A model generated the notes under the pieces. The model made no database searches, was not told the origin of the DNA, and saw only the letters and a program-made list of their open reading frames with translations. The translations under genes were made by a program, and so were the position numbers. From the NCBI RefSeq assembly GCF_000378405.1, contig NZ_KB899636.1, positions 1,645,405 to 1,709,404 of the forward strand: a stretch of 64,000 nt of DNA, written 5' to 3'. Positions 56,444 to 64,000 of the stretch are shown piece by piece (positions within the stretch are counted from its first letter, which is position 1; each line of letters opens with the position of its first letter). Source of the DNA: Succinimonas amylolytica DSM 2873. GTDB lineage: Bacteria; Pseudomonadota; Gammaproteobacteria; Enterobacterales; Succinivibrionaceae.

Positions 56444-59161
56444 ATGAGCACAGAAGAATTGTCAGACCTGTCCCGGCTCTGGGAAAGAGCAGAGCAGAAT
56501 TCTCAGAAGGCCATTAAATGGATTAATGATGCCTCGCGGGTCAGTCCGGCCGTTAAATCCGGACAGAACCGGCATCTGGCCTCGCTTTATGATGCTATCT
56601 ACCAGGCCTCGGTAATGCGGCGCACGGCCCGCAACAAACCGGGAATCGGCCTTTTCGGGGAGTCGCAGGCGGGAAAATCCTATTTGGTTTCTGCCATGGC
56701 CTCCAATGGCGAGCACCGGCTGATAACCAGACTGGGCCAGGAAAGCTATGATTTTGTCCAGAAAATAAATCCCCAGGGCAGCGGCAAGGAATCCACCGGT
56801 CTGGTGACCCGCTTTTCCATGTATTCCGACAGAGACGAGGATGCGGATCCCGAATATCCGGTACGGCTGACTTTTATTGCGGAGTGCGAAATCGTCAAAA
56901 TCCTGGTGAATTCCTACTATTCGGATTTTATTGACACTGCCACGGGGATTTCCGAAATCAGACAGCTGAGCAGACAGGTTACCGAAAAGCTTTCCCGGCT
57001 CCCGGCGGAGCGGGGCGTCCGGAGTATTCCCGAAAATGAAATCACCTCGCTGGAGAAGTACATCGAATCCCGCTACGGCGTTCTTAACGGTTCTCTGGGA
57101 GAGGCCTTCTGGACCCTGGGGCGGGAGAGGGTAATCCGTTTTGGAGTGGCGGATCGGGCGGAATATTACTCGGTGCTCTGGGGCGGCAATGAGCGGTTCC
57201 GGGAGCTTTTTCTCAGACTGGCCGGAACGCTGGAGCGCCTGGATCACCTGGAAACGGTCAGTGCTCCCATAAAGGCGGTGGTCGTGTCCCGGGATTCTGT
57301 ATCCCTGATAAATGTCGATGCCCTGAAAAAGCTGGAGTCTTCCGATGATACCGAATGCTATGTGAAGACCAGGAACGGGGTTAAGCCCATCCGGATGAGC
57401 GAGCTTGCGGCACTTACGGCTGAAATCCGCATTCCGGTGGAGAATCCGAAATTCGACATTATTAAAAACAATGATGTGCTGGATTTTCCGGGGTACCGGG
57501 GCCGCCTGGATCGGGAGCTCGGTGCTCTCAATTCTCCCGGAGAACGGGAAATTATGTCGGATGCCTTTCTGCGCGGCAAGGTGGCGTATCTTTTTGAGAA
57601 GTATACCGAAAACTATGATCTCAATGCCCTGATTCTGTGCACGGCTGCGGACAGTCAGATTAATTCCCCCAGAATTGCGGATGTTATTTCCCGGTGGATA
57701 AATCAGACCCAGGGCAGTGACAGCACCGCCAGAAGCAGTCATCACTGCGGACTTTTCTGGGCTCTTACCAAATTTGACAAGCGCATTTGCGAGGATCTGG
57801 ACAAGGAAAACCGGGTGTATGGCAGGGGCGGCCTGCTGCAGCAGACGGTGCTTGAAAAATTCGGACAGTGCGAATGGCTCAGAAACTGGGACGGTTCCGA
57901 GGACTCCCCGCATCCCTTCAGCAACATCTTTCTGGTGCGGAAGCCCGGACTTGACTGTTCCTTCATTGATAAGTCGGACACCAATGAGCTGGGGATTCGC
58001 CAGGGATACCAGGAACGTCTCGATCGCATGAAGCAGGAGCTCTGCCGGGACAGCGACATCAGAACCTATGTCAATAAGCCGGAGGAGGCCTGGGAGGCGG
58101 TGCTTAAGGTCAACGACGGCGGGCTGGACAATCTGGTTAAAAGCATTCACAGCATTGATATCCGCACTATCAAAAAGGAAGCGATCCGGAATGCGCTGGA
58201 GCTTCTGCTCCGGGATCGGCTGATTCCGCTGTTTCAGCAGTGGAACGTGGTCAGCTCCTCCCAGGACGAACGACAGGCTGTCAAGAAAAAGACCTTCAGT
58301 ACGGTGGTCTATGCCGAGATTGCCAAAAAACGAGAGCTTCTGGCCCGGCAGTTCGGTGATTTTGTAAATGTGTTCAATATGCCGCTTTCCGAAATCAAGA
58401 AGGCCTGGGACGATGTTCTGAACGAGATTCATTTCAGTCCTGCCGACGAGGAGCCTGAGGCTGGCGGGAACGCTGTATCTCCCGGACCTGCTGCCAGCGG
58501 AGATTCCCCGGAGGTGCCGGATTTCGATGACCTGGATTTTGAGTTTCTGGGAACTCCGGCCGAGTCCCGTGATTACGATGCGGGGGAAGAAAACGGAAGC
58601 TCCGCGGGGGCGGTACCGGCCGGTGCCGGCTCACTGGGCCTCCGGGACAGCGAAAAGCTTTATAACAAATGGGTGGACTGGATGCAGTCCCTGGCGCTGT
58701 CCCGGAGCTGGGATCGCCGTATGCTGCCTTTAAGCCATGATTTTGTGGCTGCCACGGCTCAGGAACTGGTGAATTTTGCAGAAAGAACGGACCTTCGGAA
58801 GGTGGTGATGGCCCAGGTGGACAGAATGAGCTCCCTGGACAGCGGTAACCGGGATACCGGGGCCAAGGTTCCGGAGGTGGTGAATCTGATTCTTTCGGAC
58901 TTTATCTACACCCTTAACGGCACTGCAGTGCAGGAGCATCCTGCGGTGGACACCGTGCAGGATCTGGACGGCATTCTGGGAGAACAGGCGGACAAAAACC
59001 GCAAGCCGCGGCTGGTGGTCTGGGCCCAGGCGCTGTCCCGGGTTTTTGTGGAAAACGCCGGCTATCAGTCAAAATTCGGCTTTTCGGAAAAGCTGGAGGA
59101 TCTCCTGAAGGATCTGGTGGCCGAGTATCGCAGCATCGAGAGCGGTATCCGGAATGGCTGA
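56444..59161 (+). CDS. srfC: SrfC-family P-loop NTPase
   Basis: 905 residues from ATG 56444, with AGGAG seven bases upstream; the frame is open to a TTG at 56429. Walker A GESQAGKS lies at 72-79 after GIGLF. DFPGYRGR near 347 is like the GTPase G3 DxxG motif, and ALTKFDKR near 445 may serve as the G4 N/TKxD motif. This suggests a large dynamin/septin-like GTPase, the putative virulence factor (Virul_Fac) family. A Pro/Glu/Ala-rich linker (670-730) precedes a C-terminal helical part. The next gene overlaps its end by eight bases. Confidence 0.85.
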   Translation: MSTEELSDLSRLWERAEQNSQKAIKWINDASRVSPAVKSGQNRHLASLYDAIYQASVMRRTARNKPGIGLFGESQAGKSYLVSAMASNGEHRLITRLGQESYDFVQKINPQGSGKESTGLVTRFSMYSDRDEDADPEYPVRLTFIAECEIVKILVNSYYSDFIDTATGISEIRQLSRQVTEKLSRLPAERGVRSIPENEITSLEKYIESRYGVLNGSLGEAFWTLGRERVIRFGVADRAEYYSVLWGGNERFRELFLRLAGTLERLDHLETVSAPIKAVVVSRDSVSLINVDALKKLESSDDTECYVKTRNGVKPIRMSELAALTAEIRIPVENPKFDIIKNNDVLDFPGYRGRLDRELGALNSPGEREIMSDAFLRGKVAYLFEKYTENYDLNALILCTAADSQINSPRIADVISRWINQTQGSDSTARSSHHCGLFWALTKFDKRICEDLDKENRVYGRGGLLQQTVLEKFGQCEWLRNWDGSEDSPHPFSNIFLVRKPGLDCSFIDKSDTNELGIRQGYQERLDRMKQELCRDSDIRTYVNKPEEAWEAVLKVNDGGLDNLVKSIHSIDIRTIKKEAIRNALELLLRDRLIPLFQQWNVVSSSQDERQAVKKKTFSTVVYAEIAKKRELLARQFGDFVNVFNMPLSEIKKAWDDVLNEIHFSPADEEPEAGGNAVSPGPAASGDSPEVPDFDDLDFEFLGTPAESRDYDAGEENGSSAGAVPAGAGSLGLRDSEKLYNKWVDWMQSLALSRSWDRRMLPLSHDFVAATAQELVNFAERTDLRKVVMAQVDRMSSLDSGNRDTGAKVPEVVNLILSDFIYTLNGTAVQEHPAVDTVQDLDGILGEQADKNRKPRLVVWAQALSRVFVENAGYQSKFGFSEKLEDLLKDLVAEYRSIESGIRNG

Positions 59162-59951
59162 GGCGAAAAACAGGCGCTGCCGCCTGGGGCTGGCTTCTTC
59201 TGACGGCAGATTTCCGGCGGAGTTTTACGGGGTTTCTCCTGAAGGGCTGACATTTTCGTTAATGAGTCTGGGCGGGAGCTCCTATATTGGTCCGGGAGGG
59301 AACGTAAACCGGGGAGAGGAGTTTCGCTGGAAGATTCACTGCGACTATCCGGGACGGCCGCTCCAGGGGCGCTATGTCTTTGAGCTTTCCCGGGAGATGG
59401 TCTCTCTGGCCGCCTGCAGTCATAAAAGCTTTCAGCTGCGCATCTATGATGCCGGCGGGGTGCTTCTGGCGCTCCAGAAGCTGTCTCCGGCCGATCTGGA
59501 TGTAAACCGCACGGAGACCTTCCCCGGGCCGGAGCGGGCTCAGGCCTTTATTACCGGGGACGGTTCCGGAAATATGTCCCGGAAGGACGTTCCTGAGGAG
59601 AGGCGGGAGCCGGAGGATTCCGGGAGTCTCCCGGAAGAGAGCGCTGCCGGTTCTGGGGAGGCTCAGCCGCAGGCTCCTGTTCCGGAGGTCTCTGACAAGG
59701 AGAGTATTCCGGGAGATGATCCTGCGGAGACTCTGCCCGGGGATCTGCCCTTGGAGATACCGGAAACGGTTTCCCCGGTACCGGTATCCCGGAAACGCTC
59801 TGAAACAGACTCCGGGGAGCGTTTTGTAAGGAGTTTCCGGACCGGAGGCTACCAGGAGTCCCGGGGCTGTTCGCTCCTGAGCTTCTATTATCTGGCAGTG
59901 CTGGCGGCAGTAACGGCGCTGGCAGTCGCTGTTGTGTTATCGCTTTTATAA
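59154..59951 (+). CDS. C-terminally anchored protein of the srf operon
   Basis: 265 residues. Residues 1-125 form a compact strand-rich domain (RLGLASSDGRFPAEFYGV, YVFELSREMVSLAACSHKSF, LRIYDAGGVLLALQ). A Pro/Glu-rich linker of about 100 residues follows. The last 25 residues are one membrane segment (YYLAVLAAVTALAVAVVLSLL), so it is a tail-anchored protein with its bulk in the cytoplasm. The ATG overlaps the srfC stop (ATGGCTGA). Not recognised as a family; its position suggests a tether for SrfB/SrfC at the membrane. Confidence 0.75.
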   Translation: MAEAKNRRCRLGLASSDGRFPAEFYGVSPEGLTFSLMSLGGSSYIGPGGNVNRGEEFRWKIHCDYPGRPLQGRYVFELSREMVSLAACSHKSFQLRIYDAGGVLLALQKLSPADLDVNRTETFPGPERAQAFITGDGSGNMSRKDVPEERREPEDSGSLPEESAAGSGEAQPQAPVPEVSDKESIPGDDPAETLPGDLPLEIPETVSPVPVSRKRSETDSGERFVRSFRTGGYQESRGCSLLSFYYLAVLAAVTALAVAVVLSLL

Positions 59952-59961
59952 AGTTTTTGTT

Positions 59962-61488
59962 ATGTCTGTTTTTTCTGAATGGTTTAAAGCACAGTATCCG
60001 GATCTGTCAGGGATTTTTATCATGCCGCAGGATGATCTGGCCTGGGGGTTCTGCATTGCAATTGCGGTTCTTTTTGCATTGCTGCTGCTGTATCTTCCTT
60101 GCAGTGCCATCAGGATTTGGCTGATCGTGAATTTTATAAAGAAATCCCTGAGTGAAGCCTCCGGCGGGGATGACACCGTGGTCAGCCGCTGTCAGGAGTC
60201 TCAGAAGTTTTTTGAGGCTCTGGACGGACATGAGCGGCTTAAGCATCCGGGCCGGCTTTTTGAGAATATGCTTATCCGCTACCGCAAAAACGGCGAATGG
60301 TACTACTGCAACCGCGGCGAGGCCCGGGAGGTGTTTAACTGGCGCTATCTGGGAAGCGGTATACCGGTGAAGGGATTTGTGCCGTCTCTTCTGACAGGTC
60401 TTGGGGTTCTTGGTACCTTTATCGGCCTTCTGTACGGTCTTAATGATTCCGGGATTAGCGGCTGGATCACCGGTACCGGCGGGGAGCTTCCGGAGGAGGA
60501 GGTCAAGATCAGGCTGGGAGCGCTGCTGTCAGGAGCCGGAACTGCCTTTGTAACCTCGGTCTGGGGCATAGGGGCCAGCATTGTCGCCAATATCCTTATA
60601 ACGCTGGTGCACCACACCGCAACTGGCTGGATCCATGATATCTGCCGTCAGCTGGATATGGCCTATCCTCCGAACGTATCCTCGGAAGCGGCACTGTCAG
60701 TTCTCAGTGAGGACAGCGGTGAGAGCGATAACCGGACGGTCCAGGGCTGCATCCGGGGCATGACCCGGGAAATCGTGGCGGCTCTCGACGGTATGTCGGA
60801 CCGGATGACCAGAGAGCTTTCCCAGAAAATCACCATGTATATCCGGGATATGGATAACCGCACCACCGACGTGATTCTGAAAACCCTGGACAAGCTGGAG
60901 GATCGTCTTAACCGGGCGATCACCCTGCAGACCGATACCGTCAGGGCCGCCGGGGAGGAGTTTGTAAATTCTGCCAGAACCGCTACCGGCATTATTACCG
61001 CCCAGTACGAAAAAATCGGCAACAGTCTGGACAGCTACAGCCGGGACATCGCCGCCAACGTGGCCGACTGGCAGAGGACCTCCGGGAGCTTTGCCGCTCT
61101 CTGTTCCGAAATGGATATGAGTATCCGGACCGCTGTTTCCGGAAAGCAGAATGAGCTCCGGACTCTGGAGGACATGACAGCCACGCTGAGCGCTGCGGTA
61201 AATGAGCTTAATAACAGTGCGGCGGGCATGCGGCAGGGAATTTCTGCGGTATCGGATCTGGCCGCGCATTTTGATGAGCGGATACTCGTGCTCAGAAGGG
61301 CTACGGAGGAGCTGGAGCGCGGACTTCAGGGGATCAGAGGCTTTGAACCCCGGATTAATGAGTCTCTGGATGAAATGCTGGAAAAGAATGCCGGTTTTGT
61401 ACGGCAGTGGTCCGAGGCCTACAACAAGACCATCCTTACCGGAATCCGGGAGCTCAGTAACGCCATAGAAAGCCTCCGGGAGGGGTGA
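59962..61488 (+). CDS. MotA/TolQ/ExbB-type channel protein with long coiled-coil tail, ZorA-like architecture
   Basis: 508 residues from ATG 59962 (a TTG at 59932 is in frame). Membrane segments: LAWGFCIAIAVLFALLLLYL (27-47), GFVPSLLTGLGVLGTFIGLL (137-158) and SGAGTAFVTSVWGIGASIVA (191-212). The last two carry the MotA/TolQ/ExbB proton-channel signatures. From about 250 to 505 the protein is helical and rich in Ala, Leu, Arg and Glu, with methyl-accepting-protein-like wording, so a long cytoplasmic coiled coil is likely. This plan (short periplasmic parts, channel core, long tail) is that of ZorA in Zorya anti-phage systems. A ZorB/MotB/ExbD partner is not seen in this window. Confidence 0.82.
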   Translation: MSVFSEWFKAQYPDLSGIFIMPQDDLAWGFCIAIAVLFALLLLYLPCSAIRIWLIVNFIKKSLSEASGGDDTVVSRCQESQKFFEALDGHERLKHPGRLFENMLIRYRKNGEWYYCNRGEAREVFNWRYLGSGIPVKGFVPSLLTGLGVLGTFIGLLYGLNDSGISGWITGTGGELPEEEVKIRLGALLSGAGTAFVTSVWGIGASIVANILITLVHHTATGWIHDICRQLDMAYPPNVSSEAALSVLSEDSGESDNRTVQGCIRGMTREIVAALDGMSDRMTRELSQKITMYIRDMDNRTTDVILKTLDKLEDRLNRAITLQTDTVRAAGEEFVNSARTATGIITAQYEKIGNSLDSYSRDIAANVADWQRTSGSFAALCSEMDMSIRTAVSGKQNELRTLEDMTATLSAAVNELNNSAAGMRQGISAVSDLAAHFDERILVLRRATEELERGLQGIRGFEPRINESLDEMLEKNAGFVRQWSEAYNKTILTGIRELSNAIESLREG

Positions 61489-61574
61489 GGCCGCTTCCGG
61501 AAAAACTTCCGGGAAGACTGAATCTGAAGGAACGGCCGCTTTTATGAAGGCGGCAGGAATGTGAGTCGGCGCTT

Positions 61575-63131
61575 ATGAAGCAGAAGTTTAATTTTGATGT
61601 ATTCACGAGAGATCTCTCTGCCATGTGGAGCGATTTCAACAGAAGCGTGCACCAGCTTACATTTTCAGAAGCAGCTCCCGTGGATGACTCGGAAATAGCC
61701 CGGATGTATGACGAGGCTACGGACAATCACCGCTATGAGGATTCCGGCAGAAAGTTCAATTATCGCGACTATATCAGAAAATCTCTTAAAAGCATTGATG
61801 TTACCGCTCCCGGCGGCAGCTATTCCTCCGGCTTTGCGGATCCCTCCCGGGATTTTGGAAGAATGTTTGTCAGCGACCCGGAGACGGCCCGGGACCGCAA
61901 TCAGCGCTATGGCTTTCTGGCCGAAGTGGATTTCAAAAGGAAAAGCATCCTGTTTCTCCGCCGGGAGGCCCGGAATATCCTTAAAAAGGCCGAGGAGGGG
62001 ACTCTTGCCGAGAGATCCTCCCGCAGCGTCCGGGAGCGGAATATGCTTCTCGGACGGCTTTTTATCAAGCTCTGCAATCTTGCCGAGGTGCGGAACGAGG
62101 TCTGGAAAAAAAACTTTATCAGCTATATTTTCGGGGAAAAAACCGGAGCGGTGTTTTTTACGCCCCTTATGAATCTCCGGTGGGAGGGACGGCCCCGGGA
62201 GATCCGTTCCTTTGATGAGGCCCGGGATTTTGCGGAGACTATTATGGCTCCGGAAAACACCGGTTTTCCGCTGTTTGATATCCGGGAAATCCATTCCGGA
62301 TTCATGGAATGCCTGATTCTCAATGCCCTTACCGGACTGCTCCGCCCCATGACCTATGACCGTGCCGGTGCCGAGGGGCTTATCAGCGCCTGCCTGAGGC
62401 ACTTCGGACGTCCCCGGAACCGCGAAGAGCTGATGGGGCTGGAAACGGAGTGGATGCGCAGCCTGGGGCTTGCAGGGATCTGTCTTTCAGACCTGTATTT
62501 TCTGTCCGAGATGGCTTCCGGCGATACCCCCCGGGCCGGAAAGCTGCAGTTTTATCAGGAATTTCGGAACTCCGGCCTGAAGCTTATCAGGATGATGCAG
62601 TATCCCTGGATTCGGGAACTGGAGTCTCCGGAGTTCCGCAGGTTCCGGGAATGCGCCGGCTTGTTTTACGGAGAGGCGGGCTTTCAGGATAAGGAGACCC
62701 GGGAAGGCCGGCTGGAACCGGGAGGAATGACGGTTTTCGGGAGAAATACGGCGGGCTTTTCAGACTGGCTTCTGGTACAGAGCTTTATTGATGCCGGGGG
62801 GCGCTACCTGGGAATTCCGGATACTCCGGAAAGCGGCCTTTCCGGGATCAGAACGGAGTGCGCCGGACTTGCGGTTGCGAACCCCGAACTCTGGCTCACC
62901 CCCCGGCTTCGCGTCCTTTTGGGCGAAATGCTGGGAATTCCCTGTCTTGGCAGAGTGCGTTTTTCAGAGGTCAACGCCTGTATCTTCAGAGAGGATGAGC
63001 GCTTCTTTCTGGTTTATTTTGCCCCCGCGGGGATTCCGGAGAGTTCCGGGGATGCAAGTGCGGCCGTCCATATCCGCTGTTTCCGGTCCCGGGAATATGC
63101 GCTGGAATATCTCTGGGGGCTTCAGCCATGA
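61575..63131 (+). CDS. Unrecognised 518-residue protein of the srf operon
   Basis: No family recognised. The sequence is helical and Arg/Glu/Phe-rich: KQKFNFDVFTRDLSAMWSDF, FLRREARNILKKAEEGTL, MLLGRLFIKLCNLAEVRNE, FMECLILNALTGLLRPM, MMQYPWIRELESPEF. No signal peptide or clear membrane segment. The start has no strong ribosome site. Its stop overlaps the start of the next gene (ATGA). It is 86 bases after the channel gene. Probably a scaffold or effector-like partner of the channel. Confidence 0.72.
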   Translation: MKQKFNFDVFTRDLSAMWSDFNRSVHQLTFSEAAPVDDSEIARMYDEATDNHRYEDSGRKFNYRDYIRKSLKSIDVTAPGGSYSSGFADPSRDFGRMFVSDPETARDRNQRYGFLAEVDFKRKSILFLRREARNILKKAEEGTLAERSSRSVRERNMLLGRLFIKLCNLAEVRNEVWKKNFISYIFGEKTGAVFFTPLMNLRWEGRPREIRSFDEARDFAETIMAPENTGFPLFDIREIHSGFMECLILNALTGLLRPMTYDRAGAEGLISACLRHFGRPRNREELMGLETEWMRSLGLAGICLSDLYFLSEMASGDTPRAGKLQFYQEFRNSGLKLIRMMQYPWIRELESPEFRRFRECAGLFYGEAGFQDKETREGRLEPGGMTVFGRNTAGFSDWLLVQSFIDAGGRYLGIPDTPESGLSGIRTECAGLAVANPELWLTPRLRVLLGEMLGIPCLGRVRFSEVNACIFREDERFFLVYFAPAGIPESSGDASAAVHIRCFRSREYALEYLWGLQP

Positions 63132-64000
63132 TTAGGCCGCTCTGTTATGTGTTTTCCCGGCCTTTTTCCGCCGGAGAATACGGCCGGGGGGATCCGGAAA
63201 CGCTTTTTGTAAGCCGGGAAGGGGAGCTTGAGGGGCTTTCTCCTGAAAACGGGGGAGGAATACCAGTTTTTGTGTGTCTCAGGGAGGAACCCGACAATCC
63301 CGTTTCCGCCTTCCGGAAGGTGCTGCACCTTGTCAGATCCGGAGCTCTTCTTGCTGATGCGGGGCTGTCGGGAGTGTGTTCAGACGTTACCCTGGCTTCT
63401 CTCGGGTACTGTGAGCTTCGGAAAAAGGCGGAGCTTGATCCCGGGTATCCGGCGTCTCCGGAGGGGCTTCGGGAAATGCTGGATCTTCTGAGCATTCTGC
63501 TGCAGGCTCTTTTTCTGGAAATTCCGGAGCTTTATGCCGACAGAACGGGGAAGCACTCCTCCCTGTGGAATCTGCCGGCGGTGCGGGATGCTGTTTCCGG
63601 AGTTCTCGGGAATTTTCGGGACAGTGTTCTCCGGGAGCTCTGCTGCGCTGTATCCGGAGAAAATTACTGGTTTCGTTCCTGGAGAATTCTGTTCAGCGGC
63701 GTGAATCCCCATCTTATTGCCGGCTGTAACGGCAGCATTCTTTCGGAAAATGCTTTAAAAAAATATTATCAGGATTTTTGCGAGCGCTGCATTTCCGGAG
63801 ATCTCTATCTTCGGGCAAACAGCATTTTCAGCAGGATAAACTCCTGTCCCCGGGAGCGCTATCCGCTGCTTTTAAGATACTGGCTCAGCCGGGATGTTCA
63901 GTCCATGGTCACTGATTTCTGTGACCGGCTGGCGTTCTATCTTGGAGAGTTCCGGAGCTTCATTGACGCCAGCGGAGGTGTCGGAGGGATTGTGGCCGGA
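63128..64000 (+). CDS. Unrecognised protein of the srf operon, 5' part only
   Basis: 291 codons are open from ATG 63128 to the last base, so the gene continues beyond the window. The ATG overlaps the preceding stop as ATGA. It begins MIRPLCYVFSRPFSAGEYGR and contains LVRSGALLADAGLSGVCSDV, MLDLLSILLQALFLEIPELY, and NYWFRSWRILFSGVNPHLIAG. Helical, with several cysteines. Not recognised. The wording around DVTLASLGYCELRKKAEL distantly recalls a kinase-like or regulatory fold, but I would not claim it. Confidence 0.75.
   Translation, partial: MIRPLCYVFSRPFSAGEYGRGDPETLFVSREGELEGLSPENGGGIPVFVCLREEPDNPVSAFRKVLHLVRSGALLADAGLSGVCSDVTLASLGYCELRKKAELDPGYPASPEGLREMLDLLSILLQALFLEIPELYADRTGKHSSLWNLPAVRDAVSGVLGNFRDSVLRELCCAVSGENYWFRSWRILFSGVNPHLIAGCNGSILSENALKKYYQDFCERCISGDLYLRANSIFSRINSCPRERYPLLLRYWLSRDVQSMVTDFCDRLAFYLGEFRSFIDASGGVGGIVAG

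Noticed and set aside
56462..58432. 656-codon minus-strand ORF opposite srfC
   Set aside because: High GC third positions open the antisense frame. srfC has a Walker A motif and operon context.
59932..63131. Calling the operon a Zorya system
   Set aside because: Only the ZorA-like gene is recognisable; no ZorB, ZorC, ZorD or ZorE is seen, and SrfB/SrfC are not Zorya parts.

Overview
The window looks like a chromosomal segment of a gammaproteobacterium. The ancestral-type genes (tig-clpP-clpX, spoT, pyk, nhaB, metE, rsmD) all read as gammaproteobacterial. Several lineage-flavoured genes (long Sel1-repeat proteins, tandem NSS transporters, a decayed AAA-ATPase/PD-(D/E)XK gene) suggest a gut or rumen anaerobe, perhaps a Succinivibrionaceae relative. 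The family name is an inference, not something the sequence proves.

Layout. 1-358: the truncated start of an ORF with a coiled-coil heptad repeat. 359-5012: a type I-F CRISPR array of 78 identical 28-nt repeats and 77 spacers, read on the minus strand. 5013-5245: its AT-rich leader. 5246-13436: a complete I-F1 cas operon on the minus strand, cas1 > cas2-3 > csy1 > csy2 > csy3 > cas6f, running straight into the leader. This block is visibly more AT-rich than the rest. 13.6-34.8 kb: housekeeping and envelope genes (a periplasmic protein, NhaB, a YidE/AspT-like exchanger, an aldo/keto reductase, a FUSC-like transporter split in two, a Sel1 protein, SpoT, a flavodoxin-like quinone reductase, two NSS transporters, RsmD). 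35-38 kb: an accessory patch with an unrecognised gene, gene debris and a frameshifted pseudogene. 38.3-50.6 kb: pyk, a tandem PD-(D/E)XK-like protein, metE, a Sel1-J-domain protein, tig, clpP, clpX and an MmcQ-like protein. 51.4-64 kb: one long plus-strand operon that continues out of the window.

The most striking system is that last operon. It has its own sigma70-like promoter and encodes, tightly packed or overlapping, an SrfA-like membrane protein, SrfB (actin/Hsp70-fold ATPase), SrfC (P-loop NTPase), a C-terminally anchored protein, a MotA/TolQ/ExbB-type channel with a long coiled-coil tail (ZorA-like architecture), and two unrecognised proteins. An actin-fold ATPase, a GTPase-like protein and a proton-channel-like protein encoded together suggest an undescribed ion-driven membrane machine. 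Defence or toxin delivery are both possible.

The CRISPR array carries readable history. Two spacers lie on opposite strands of the same target, overlap by 13 nt, and each supplies the other's 5'-CC PAM. A third spacer is a diverged copy of one of them. Cas6f lacks histidine at the usual catalytic position but has one a helical turn later.
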